This document shows, one piece after another, positions 6,958-12,375 of a stretch of 12,375 bases of DNA. The stretch lies in NCBI GenBank assembly GCA_910586405.1, contig CAJUII010000095.1:1-12375 (forward strand), in the 5' to 3' direction. Within the stretch, counting starts at the first letter, position 1. Each line of letters opens with the position of its first letter. The position numbers were made by a program, and so were the translations under genes. A model generated the notes under the pieces. It worked only from the letters and a program-made list of their open reading frames with translations, had not been told where the DNA came from and searched no databases. The DNA is from an uncultured Lachnospiraceae bacterium. Its GTDB lineage: Bacteria > Bacillota > Clostridia > Lachnospirales > Lachnospiraceae.

Positions 6958-7215
6958 TTGTGGTTTTCCATAAGCATTTTCCATTGGGTCTGATTGCTGA
7001 AAAATATATTTTATATTTAATATGGCAAAGCCGGCTGCTGCCAGAAGCAAAAGAGCACTAATCGCTGCATAACCTAGAAACCCTGATATAGCAAAATCAT
7101 TGCCTGAAGTAACCATAGCTGCTCCTGCAAATACAAATGCGACCAAAGTCATACCGCCAATGAAAAATCCAAGCACAATGCAAACCAAACACTTTCCTTT
7201 CCGCAAGCCTGCCAT
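6946..7215 (-). CDS. Small two-helix membrane protein in ABC operon
   Basis: An 89-residue protein with a short basic start (MAGLRKGK) and two strongly hydrophobic segments at about residues 9-34 and 43-69, then a polar tail, so an integral membrane protein. I do not recognise a named family. It begins 16 bases after the permease stop, is the last gene of the GntR/ABC operon, and may be an accessory or simply co-transcribed subunit. The site before ATG 7215 is weak (AAGATAAAG), so translation may be coupled to the permease. Its last four codons overlap the end of the plus-strand chimera at 6946-6957, and no terminator hairpin is evident between the converging genes. Confidence 0.7.
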   Translation of the reverse strand: MAGLRKGKCLVCIVLGFFIGGMTLVAFVFAGAAMVTSGNDFAISGFLGYAAISALLLLAAAGFAILNIKYIFQQSDPMENAYGKPQLKS

Positions 7216-7231
7216 CTGCTTTATCTTAGGA

Positions 7232-7876
7232 TTAATATTCCTTCCTGCTGTAAATCCATGTTGTCAGCGGACAGGATAAGAAGAACGCGGACAGAGAGCA
7301 CACAAACAGCGCCGCTGTCTCGATTAATATTGCAGTCCTCCCCGGTCCGAATAAGTCGTTGAGTATGCTGATCAGTCCCCAGTCCATGACAAAGGCGCAG
7401 AGCAGTGCAATCCCCAGAATGATTTCTCCTCGTTCTTCGCCGATTAGATAAAAAAGAGGAAAGTACAGCGCACCCAGAAACAGGCTGATACTGACACCAA
7501 GTGCAAACAGCATCAGTATATCGAGAGGCTGGTCAAACTGACAGCCATGAAAAAGCCACGATAAGCCGATTCCGGCTCCGGCAAAGACAACCCCGACCAA
7601 AAGCCAAATCAAATGATTCCAGAATTGGCTTTTGATAATGTCTGCCCGCCGCACAGGCAGTGTCAGCTTGTACTTTCCCCATTTTGATGTAAACTCTTTT
7701 TGGACGACAATCAATGCACATACCGTAAAACCAACAATGCCGGTTAGCCCGTAGCCAATCAACAGGGACTGGCTGACAACGCTGACCGCAATACTTCCCA
7801 CAAGGCACATAAAAATACCAAAGAGCTTCCCGCCCGAAAGCGTCGCATAGATATTATTTTTTAAAAGTCCTCTCAT
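7232..7876 (-). CDS. ABC-2-type transporter permease
   Basis: A 214-residue polytopic membrane protein with about six hydrophobic segments and a cytoplasmic KWGKYKLTLPVRRADIIKSQ loop. The phrase TLPVRR followed by a helix is typical of ABC-2 permeases of the PF13346-like type found with YtrA regulators. It probably pairs with the ATPase encoded immediately upstream: its ATG (7876) shares one base with that gene's TAA (TAATG), indicating translational coupling. AAAGGGG stands eight bases before the start. The substrate cannot be read from sequence; related systems respond to cell-envelope-active peptides or antibiotics. No sign of damage. Confidence 0.85.
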   Translation of the reverse strand: MRGLLKNNIYATLSGGKLFGIFMCLVGSIAVSVVSQSLLIGYGLTGIVGFTVCALIVVQKEFTSKWGKYKLTLPVRRADIIKSQFWNHLIWLLVGVVFAGAGIGLSWLFHGCQFDQPLDILMLFALGVSISLFLGALYFPLFYLIGEERGEIILGIALLCAFVMDWGLISILNDLFGPGRTAILIETAALFVCSLSAFFLSCPLTTWIYSRKEY

Positions 7877-8739
7877 TATCGAATCCCCTTTATCAATAAC
7901 AGCAGCATCTCATCAATTGAAACATGGTCAACCACAACATCATGATACTTTTTTCTGGCGGCTTCCCCATCAGATACCAGAACGTCAATCTGATAATCGC
8001 GTTTTCGGTAAGCAATGATATCGCCCGAGTCCAGCGCGCGAAACTGGTTTTCCCTGCATCGCATGACCGCATAGCGATAGGCCAAATCATTTTTAGAAAC
8101 CGTCATGAGGAGTCTGCCATTGTGCAGAAACGTAATGTAGTCCGCCACCTTCTCCAGATCGCTTGTGATATGGGAGGAGAGAAGAACAGAGTGGCGCTCG
8201 TCCTGAACAAATTCAAGAAATACGTCCAGCATTTCATCGCGCATCACAGGGTCCAGCCCACTGGTCGCCTCATCTAAAATCAGTAGCTGTGGACGGTGGG
8301 ACAGCGCGGCAGCAATCGCCAGCTTCATCGTCATTCCTCTGGAATAGTTCTTGAGCTTTTGCTCAGGCAATAATTGAAACCGTTTGAGATAGTGCCAGAA
8401 CAAGGCATCGTCCCACTGCGCATAAAATCCTGCCATCACGCGCGACAACTGTTTTGCGGTCCAGAAGCTGGGAAAATTATCGCCGTCGTAGACGACACCG
8501 ATTTTCTCGCGGAGCGCTGTGTCGGCGTCCAGCATTTCCCTGCCAAATAATTTTACAGTTCCATTGTCCTTCCTGACCGTGTTCAAAATACACCCAATCG
8601 TGGTCGTCTTGCCCGCCCCATTTTCGCCGACAAAGCCGCCAATCGCACCGTAGGGCAGTGAGAATGACACATTGTCCAGCGTAAAATTGGATTTTGGAAA
8701 GGTCTTGGAAATCTGCTGTAGCTCTAAAATATTTTCCAT
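7876..8739 (-). CDS. ABC transporter ATP-binding protein
   Basis: Nucleotide-binding subunit of an ABC-2 transporter, 287 residues. The Walker A is GENGAGKTTT (38-47), the signature YSRGM, Walker B LLILDEATSGLDP and H-loop LSSHIT, all intact. The Q-loop position reads VVYDGDNF, with D instead of Q, as in many members of the YtrB/ABC-2 drug-resistance group. A ~75-residue C-terminal extension follows. An in-frame ATG at 8754 would add MRRRD, but those codons contain the ribosome site itself (AGGAGG, six bases before ATG 8739), so I place the start at 8739. The regulator's TGA ends only one base earlier (TGACATG). It should energise the downstream permease and, by analogy with ytr-type operons, act in export or in protecting the cell envelope. 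Confidence 0.92.
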   Translation of the reverse strand: MENILELQQISKTFPKSNFTLDNVSFSLPYGAIGGFVGENGAGKTTTIGCILNTVRKDNGTVKLFGREMLDADTALREKIGVVYDGDNFPSFWTAKQLSRVMAGFYAQWDDALFWHYLKRFQLLPEQKLKNYSRGMTMKLAIAAALSHRPQLLILDEATSGLDPVMRDEMLDVFLEFVQDERHSVLLSSHITSDLEKVADYITFLHNGRLLMTVSKNDLAYRYAVMRCRENQFRALDSGDIIAYRKRDYQIDVLVSDGEAARKKYHDVVVDHVSIDEMLLLLIKGIR

Positions 8740-8740
8740 G

Positions 8741-9115
8741 TCACGCCTCCTCATAAAATAAAGTCAGCAGTTCTATCAGTTTTTCAAGAGAAATATTGCT
8801 CACGCGCCCGATTTCGGCGGCTGCCTGCAAATGCTCCTCCGCAATCCGCTGCTGTTCCTCTTGATAAAATTCCTTGTTCTGCGCTGAGACAAAGCTTCCC
8901 CTGCCGACAGTTGTCTCGATAAAGCCGTCTCTTTGTAAATCCTCATAGGCTTTCTGTACCGTGATAACACTCACGTGAATAGACTTCGCCAAAGCCCGCA
9001 TGGAAGGAATCGCTTCACCAGCGCGCAGCTCACCGCTCATAATCATCGCTTTGATCTGAGATGTGATTTGTTCATAGATTGGTTTGCTGGCATTGTTGCT
9101 GATAATGATTTCTAT
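8741..9115 (-). CDS. YtrA-type GntR-family repressor, ATA start
   Basis: Short GntR-family regulator (YtrA type) of 124 residues, expected to repress its own ABC operon. The winged helix spans the N-terminal ~75 residues: KPIYEQITSQIKAMIMSGEL, the recognition region PSMRALAKSIHVSVITVQKA, and the wing DGFIETTVGRGSFV. A short helical dimerisation tail follows instead of a ligand-binding domain. The first ATG (9046) would cut off the first helix. Reading upstream, the family's usual start (MEIIISNNASKPIYEQ) is present but its first codon is ATA (9113-9115), with GAGGTG placed seven bases before it and a stop codon three codons upstream. Either ATA is used as a rare start or an ATG-to-ATA change has weakened or disabled the gene. 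Confidence 0.85.
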   Translation of the reverse strand: MEIIISNNASKPIYEQITSQIKAMIMSGELRAGEAIPSMRALAKSIHVSVITVQKAYEDLQRDGFIETTVGRGSFVSAQNKEFYQEEQQRIAEEHLQAAAEIGRVSNISLEKLIELLTLFYEEA

Positions 9116-9145
9116 GGTGTATCACCTCGGTTTGTATAGTGTGCT

Positions 9146-9187
9146 TAATGTATAAGTACATTATAGCAGGTTTGAAGCGCGTGTCAA
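9146..9187 (-). promoter_or_regulatory. Promoter and operator of the GntR/ABC operon
   Basis: On the minus strand TTGACA (9187-9182) and TATAAT (9165-9160) are perfect consensus hexamers 16 bases apart. Overlapping the -10 and the probable start of transcription is a perfect inverted repeat, TAATGTA-TAAG-TACATTA (9146-9163). Its place and symmetry fit an operator for the YtrA-type repressor encoded just downstream. A related-looking GTGTATACTTAT lies upstream at 9219-9230 and could be a second, weaker site. Confidence 0.75.
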
Positions 9188-9226
9188 TCCCAAAAATTTC
9201 GCCCATTCAATATTTTCTGTGTATAC

Positions 9227-9697
9227 TTATTTTGGCAACTCCATTTCATTATTCATGTTAATAAATCCATATTTTTCATACAGAGGACGCCCTAGAGTTG
9301 TTGCTTCTAGGGAGATGGAGGTAATCCCTTTTCTTTTTGCCTCCACAACTAACAGATCTAATGTCTTGTACGCAATCCCCTTTCTTCTATATTCAGGACT
9401 CGTATACATATTCATGATATAGGCTTTCTTTCCGCTTGGGTTATGATAAGTTGGCATTACCTGAAAAAAACTAACACCGCCAGCACCGGCAAAGCGATGT
9501 TCATCAAATATCAAATATGCAACATGTGTACCATCACAAAGCGCTTTTTGATAATAGTGGTAAGACTGCTTTCGAACCTCGCTCAGATCCACCTCGTTAG
9601 ACAAATGATTCGCTGCTCTTAAAACTTGTATTCTTGTTTCTGTTAAAATGCCTATATCTTCAATTGTTGCTTTTTTATATGTCAAATTCATGTCCAA
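9227..9697 (-). CDS. GNAT family N-acetyltransferase
   Basis: A 156-residue acetyl-CoA-dependent N-acetyltransferase, full length for a single GNAT domain. The acetyl-CoA pyrophosphate loop is RRKGIA (104-109) after the core strand KAYIMNMYTS. The motif B region carries LYEKYGF (139-145), whose tyrosine is the usual general acid. GGAGGG eight bases before ATG 9697 supports that start. The acceptor substrate cannot be told; closest in style are uncharacterised cytoplasmic acetyltransferases. It is transcribed away from the Panacea gene and toward the GntR operon, with only 39 bases between its stop and the -35 of that operon, so read-through into the operon is possible. No damage seen. It is a different gene from the GNAT stump at 1719-1832. 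Confidence 0.9.
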   Translation of the reverse strand: MDMNLTYKKATIEDIGILTETRIQVLRAANHLSNEVDLSEVRKQSYHYYQKALCDGTHVAYLIFDEHRFAGAGGVSFFQVMPTYHNPSGKKAYIMNMYTSPEYRRKGIAYKTLDLLVVEAKRKGITSISLEATTLGRPLYEKYGFINMNNEMELPK

Positions 9698-10099
9698 TTC
9701 CCTCCAGATTCCAGCGTATATACATTCTTTCAGCGTTTTTACGCATAATTCCTAAAAATCTAAATAAAATGAAGTTTCATAAAGCTATCACTATACTTTT
9801 TTGCAAGTAGCAGAAGTAATAGTGTTTTAACAATAGAGCATGTTCATTTCAATATTCTGTTTCAATATTCTGGAAAAATACAGGTTCTTTATTTGGCTAT
9901 GTATAAGCTAGTGAGAATCATCAATTAAATATTTTCCAGATCTAATAAAATATAGCATATCTATACAGGAAAGTCTATTTCTTCCTTTGCGAGAACCAAC
10001 TAACACATGAATGAAAAACATGAGTGCAAAACAATCACAGAAGCACAGTAATTATTTAATATAAATCTTACAAAACCAAGTAAAATCAAGGGTTATACA
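9698..10099. other. AT-rich intergenic region, no clear gene
   Basis: About 400 AT-rich bases between two divergently transcribed genes. It must hold the GNAT promoter on the minus strand, but no strong hexamer pair is visible. A 37-codon minus-strand frame (10021-9908) begins at an ATG without a ribosome site and is not recognisable. A 13-bp tandem duplication is listed separately. No RNA gene or toxin-sized coding frame was found. Confidence 0.6.
9847..9872 (+). repeat. Exact 13-bp tandem duplication
   Basis: TTTCAATATTCTG occurs twice back to back (9847-9859 and 9860-9872) with no mismatch. Both copies are non-coding as far as can be seen. Confidence 0.9.
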
Positions 10100-10143
10100 T
10101 TGACAAACTATCAATTGATTGTTATAATATCAATTGATAGTTT
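10100..10143 (+). promoter_or_regulatory. Consensus promoter within a 39-bp palindromic operator
   Basis: TTGACA (10100-10105) and TATAAT (10123-10128) are perfect hexamers with a 17-base spacer. A perfect inverted repeat with 15-base arms (AAACTATCAATTGAT, 10105-10119, and its complement 10129-10143) encloses the -10, with nine bases between arms. Each arm also contains the self-complementary ATCAATTGAT, so two dimers could bind, one on each side of the -10, at a 24-bp centre-to-centre distance. This is the layout of an autorepressed antitoxin promoter. AGGAGG at 10152-10157 then serves ATG 10166. Confidence 0.88.
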
Positions 10144-10165
10144 AAAGCATTAGGAGGTACGAAAA

Positions 10166-11221
10166 ATGGCAAAAAGTGCGTTGGTAAAGACAGTTCATAC
10201 AGATTGCCCAGTCTGCAATACATTTCATCAGGTTGAGGAACGTGCGAGAATGACCAGTACTACAATCAAAGGTGAAAAGGTATTTTACGAAGAACATTTT
10301 TATAGTTGCAAGAATAGTGGGAGTGTGCCAGACCACAAGGAGCGTAATGAATTTAAAACCGTTGCTTTAGATGATGCAAATCTAATGTCTGCAAGAAATG
10401 CTTACCGAAAAGCCCACAATCTCTTTACCTCAGATGAGATTGTAGCTGTCCGTGAAAATTACGGTTTGACACAGGTGGAGTTAGCAAAACTGCTTGGCTG
10501 GGGAGAGGCGACGATTGCCCGGTATGAGAGCAAGGCAATCCAAGATGAAGCATACGATACAATGCTGCATCTCATCAAAGAAAATCCGCTCATGGCAATT
10601 CAATTTTTAGATAAGAACGGCGACAAATTTCAAGGGCCAAAGAGAATGCAGATTCGAACCAAGATGATTGAAAAAATGGATGCTTATGGGAAAGAATATC
10701 TGTCACGGCAGCCGCTTGTAAGTGCATATGTTAAGTTTTCAATTCCTTCGGACTACAATGGTTATAAACTTCTCGATATCAATAAAATTGAAAGTATGAT
10801 TTCCTATTATGCAGAACAGGCTTCAGAGCTTTATAAAGTTCAGCTAATGAACATGCTTTGGTACGCCGATGCCTTATTTTATAAAACATACAATAATTCA
10901 ATGACAGGGCTGGCATATCGGCATGAGCGGCTGGGTGCATTCCCCATCGGGCACCAAAGCTTGACGCAACTCAAAAATGTCAATGTTCAGGCAGAAGAGG
11001 AGTATGAGTATACAAAATATCATTTTTATCCAAACACTGCATTGGACAGATCTGAATTGTCTAAAAATGAAATGCTGATTTTGGATACAGTCGCTGCAAA
11101 ATTTAGAAATTATAGCGCATCTGATTTTGTTGATTCCATACAGGAGGAAGCCGCTTTTCAGCAAACCAATCGGGGCGATATCATTCCTTACAGCATGGCT
11201 AAGAAAATTAGAGCTTTTTAG
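10166..11221 (+). CDS. Zinc-finger/HTH/Panacea (DUF4065) antitoxin-like protein
   Basis: A 351-residue three-part protein. Residues ~10-60 are a YgiT/MqsA-like zinc finger with CPVC (14-17) and C48; the expected fourth cysteine is missing (CKNSG), so metal binding may be altered. Residues ~88-125 are an XRE-type helix-turn-helix (YGLTQVELAKLLGWGEATIA). Residues ~205-345 are a Panacea (DUF4065, SocA-like) domain with KVQLMNMLWYADALFYKTY and MTGLAYRHERLGAFPIGHQ. Panacea proteins neutralise unrelated toxins encoded beside them (established for the family), and the HTH part should autorepress through the palindrome at 10105-10143. AGGAGG lies eight bases before the ATG. No toxin-like gene is visible for ~470 bases upstream or ~1.1 kb downstream, so it is either orphaned or regulates something elsewhere. 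Confidence 0.88.
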   Translation: MAKSALVKTVHTDCPVCNTFHQVEERARMTSTTIKGEKVFYEEHFYSCKNSGSVPDHKERNEFKTVALDDANLMSARNAYRKAHNLFTSDEIVAVRENYGLTQVELAKLLGWGEATIARYESKAIQDEAYDTMLHLIKENPLMAIQFLDKNGDKFQGPKRMQIRTKMIEKMDAYGKEYLSRQPLVSAYVKFSIPSDYNGYKLLDINKIESMISYYAEQASELYKVQLMNMLWYADALFYKTYNNSMTGLAYRHERLGAFPIGHQSLTQLKNVNVQAEEEYEYTKYHFYPNTALDRSELSKNEMLILDTVAAKFRNYSASDFVDSIQEEAAFQQTNRGDIIPYSMAKKIRAF

Positions 11222-11254
11222 AATAGCATTTTAGAACAGTGAAACATTTTAGTG

Positions 11255-11369
11255 AGGTTTCAAATGGGGCTGTAAATTTAGGTTTCTGAATTGGGGATTT
11301 AAATCAAAGTTTCATAGAAACTCACTGAAGTGTTTTTTAGGTTTCTATTTTCAATTGGAGCTGTAAATC
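11255..11369 (+). repeat. Three degenerate AGGTTTC...TGTAAAT repeats
   Basis: Three related segments begin at 11255, 11280 and 11339. Each starts AGGTTTC and, after a spacer of 3-10 bases, continues TTGGGG or TTGGAG and then (CTG)TAAAT. The spacing is irregular (25 then 59 bases), so this is not a CRISPR array; it looks like a decayed repeat or duplicated downstream sequence. Confidence 0.45.
11308..11338 (+). terminator. Possible terminator of the Panacea gene
   Basis: AGTTTC-ATA-GAAACT (11308-11322) is a perfect six-bp hairpin. It is followed by a tiny CACT-GA-AGTG stem directly before six T (11333-11338). Both stems are weak, so termination is only suggested by the T run and the position ~90 bases after the stop codon. 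Confidence 0.3.
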
Positions 11370-11449
11370 TGCGATTTGAATAATTGTACTAATCAAATAT
11401 AATGATATGAATAATTGATATATTTTTTTATATAGAATTTTAGTTGGTA

Positions 11450-11612
11450 CAAATTTTTTTGCGTAGTTTTTGTTTTTTAGATTTTTTGATAACAAATTTT
11501 TTGTGTAGTTTTTTTGTTATAGATCTGCAATCCAATAATAAATTTTGATAACATATTTTGGTGTATTTTTGTCTTTGCAGCTTTTTTCGCGATAAATCTA
11601 TAATCAATAACG
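11450..11612 (+). repeat. Three degenerate T-rich tandem repeats
   Basis: Units at about 11450-11492, 11493-11551 and 11552-11612 share an opening CAAATTTTTTGTGTAG-like block, then a T-rich stretch, and end in GATAA or CAATAA. The first two units match best (their first 20 bases are nearly identical apart from one T and a C/T change). The third is more diverged and runs into the recG fragment. Confidence 0.5.
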
Positions 11613-11713
11613 AAAATATATTGAATGTGCTGGTATACACGACGGTCATTGAAGTCGGTATCAATGTACCGAACACATTGGTGATGATGGTAGAATTTGA
11701 AACAAGGAATTAA
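11585..11713 (+). pseudogene. recG: Fragment of recG (RecG helicase motif region)
   Basis: In one frame, codons from about 11624 to 11695 read NVLVYTTVIEVGINVPNTL, then VMMVE. This matches the highly conserved RecG helicase segment (LV.TTVIEVG.(D/N)VPNAT.MV(I/V)E), which includes part of the late superfamily-2 helicase motifs. The expected continuation (NAERFGLAQLHQLRGRVGR) is replaced by FETRN and a stop at 11711-11713. Upstream codons are only vaguely RecG-like (NNENILN). RecG is a ~680-residue branch-migration helicase, so under 5% of it is here. It must be a displaced or surviving scrap, not a gene. The match to a very conserved core makes chance unlikely despite its short length. Confidence 0.7.
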
Positions 11714-11759
11714 AAAAATTCTTGAGTTTGTGGATTTATGGATTTTACATAATATTTGA

Positions 11760-11970
11760 GTGGTTTTCGAACAAGGTTTCATTTTATCTGAATCTAATGA
11801 TTTTATTGATATTGAAATATAGAAATTTATGACCTATAAAGCGAAACAAAGTCAGAGCCAAACTGGAACTTGGAAGAAAGAGTGAGATTAGTAATAAAGA
11901 AGAAAACACCAAATAATTTGTTGCACAGATAAAAGATAGTAATTTGGTATATTCCGTAGAGATATATTGA
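11760..11970 (+). pseudogene. Probable remnant of an unidentified gene
   Basis: One frame from 11760 reads FEQGFILSESNDFIDIEI, a stop (11820-11822), then KFMTYKAK. A +1-shifted frame then gives NKVRAKLELGRKSEISNKEE, a stop (11914-11916), and FVAQIKDSNLVYSVEIY before a stop at 11968-11970. The amino-acid mix looks more protein-like than the surrounding lysine/isoleucine/asparagine noise. The pieces join with one frameshift and two in-frame stops, as in a decayed gene end. I cannot name a family, and the call rests on composition alone. Confidence 0.3.
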
Positions 11971-12224
11971 AAATAGAAGTGATATCTAACTATTCGCAAA
12001 AGCATACTTTAATGAATAGTTTTGAGCTTTTTCAATCTTTTTGCACTAATATTATACTATACAAATAAATCTGCTATAAATTTATTTCTCACTTCTTTTC
12101 GTTACACATTTTATTTCTACCACTACTATAAATTTCATTCAAAATTCATGTACAAAATATATTATAAGTTTTAATGGATTATAGACAATGAATATCACAA
12201 CAATATTTTTAATTATGTTTCCTA

Positions 12225-12367
12225 AATCTATAATCTATTATAAATCTACCATAAAAAATCTATTCGTTAAAACAATTTATTTGTTAAAAAACAATCTATT
12301 CATTAAAAAATAATTATCTATTATAAAATAATCTATCCGTTAAAAAATAATTTATCCGTTTTTTACT
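12225..12367 (+). repeat. Degenerate ~19-bp AT-rich tandem array
   Basis: Units resembling AATCTATCCGTTAAAAAAT recur from 12257 to the window end, starting near 12257, 12274, 12293, 12315, 12330 and 12349 (steps of about 15-22, often 17-19). Shorter AATCTA copies occur at 12225, 12232 and 12243. The array seems to reach, or run past, the right edge of the window. It resembles iteron-like or decayed satellite repeats; no gene is attached to it here. Confidence 0.65.
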
Positions 12368-12375
12368 TAATGTAC

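Larger units (their letters stand above)
11222..12375. other. AT-rich gene desert with repeats and debris
   Basis: More than 1.1 kb without an intact gene on either strand. It is much richer in A+T than the coding part of the window. It contains three families of degenerate repeats, a recG fragment and a probable second gene remnant, each listed separately. Long minus-strand open frames here are lysine/isoleucine-rich products of T-rich DNA and show no protein family, so I did not call them. Confidence 0.7.

Noticed and set aside
8740..8754. ATG 8754 as start of the ABC ATPase
   Set aside because: The extra codons MRRRD are the AGGAGG ribosome site itself, and ATG 8739 gives the normal family N-terminus.
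9908..10021. Minus-strand 37-codon frame as the missing toxin of the Panacea unit
   Set aside because: No ribosome site, no recognisable fold, wrong strand for an operon, and a length expected by chance.
11255..11369. CRISPR array from repeated GTTTC/GAAAC and ATTTAAAT words
   Set aside because: Only three diverged copies with unequal spacing, no uniform spacers and no cas genes.
11440..12005. Several 70-100 residue minus-strand frames in the AT-rich tail
   Set aside because: Lysine/isoleucine/phenylalanine-rich translations of T-rich repeats, without ribosome sites or family features.
12225..12375. CRISPR array in the ~19-bp repeats
   Set aside because: Units are contiguous with no spacers and are too degenerate.

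Overview
The window looks like accessory DNA from a low-to-moderate GC anaerobic Firmicute, probably a gut Clostridia/Lachnospiraceae-type genome. This is inferred from strong purine-rich AGGAGG ribosome sites, TTGACA/TATAAT promoters, and gene families common in that group (PF09820/PF08011 AAA-nuclease, YtrA-type GntR with ABC-2 transporter, Panacea antitoxin, a protein resembling DUF6034). No tRNA, rRNA or CRISPR array was found.

Layout. 250-1362 is a YhcG/DUF1016-type PD-(D/E)XK nuclease carrying an unusual duplicated palindrome. 1522-1832 holds two fused gene stumps (NTF2-like start, GNAT end). 1848-2060 is a small zinc-ribbon protein. 2160-3082 is a transglutaminase-like gene broken by a one-base deletion in a T run. 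3160-4716 is an intact AAA-ATPase/PD-(D/E)XK protein. 4736-6957 is a wrecked two-component locus: promoter with OmpR-type direct repeats, a response regulator reduced to its C-terminal wing, a histidine kinase interrupted by a ~160-bp MITE, and the kinase's ATPase domain fused in frame to the C-terminal half of a DUF6034-like protein. 9187-6946 on the minus strand is an intact-looking operon: consensus promoter with an operator, YtrA-type GntR regulator (apparently starting at ATA), ABC ATPase, ABC-2 permease, small membrane protein. 9697-9227 (minus) is a GNAT acetyltransferase. 10100-11221 is a Panacea-domain antitoxin-like regulator behind a striking 39-bp symmetric operator/promoter, with no recognisable toxin beside it. 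11222-12375 is a very AT-rich gene desert with degenerate repeats, a recG fragment and another probable gene remnant.

How it fits together. The GntR/ABC operon is a self-contained regulated transporter and the Panacea gene a self-regulated unit. The two PD-(D/E)XK proteins are defence-like but unlinked to each other. Much of the rest is gene debris: at least five coding sequences are deleted, frameshifted, fused or interrupted. The best-supported new observation is the MITE: removing it with one CTAG (or TA) copy restores the kinase reading frame exactly. I do not see a convincing complete new multi-gene system; the nearest candidates are the toxin-less Panacea unit and the repeat-rich desert behind it.
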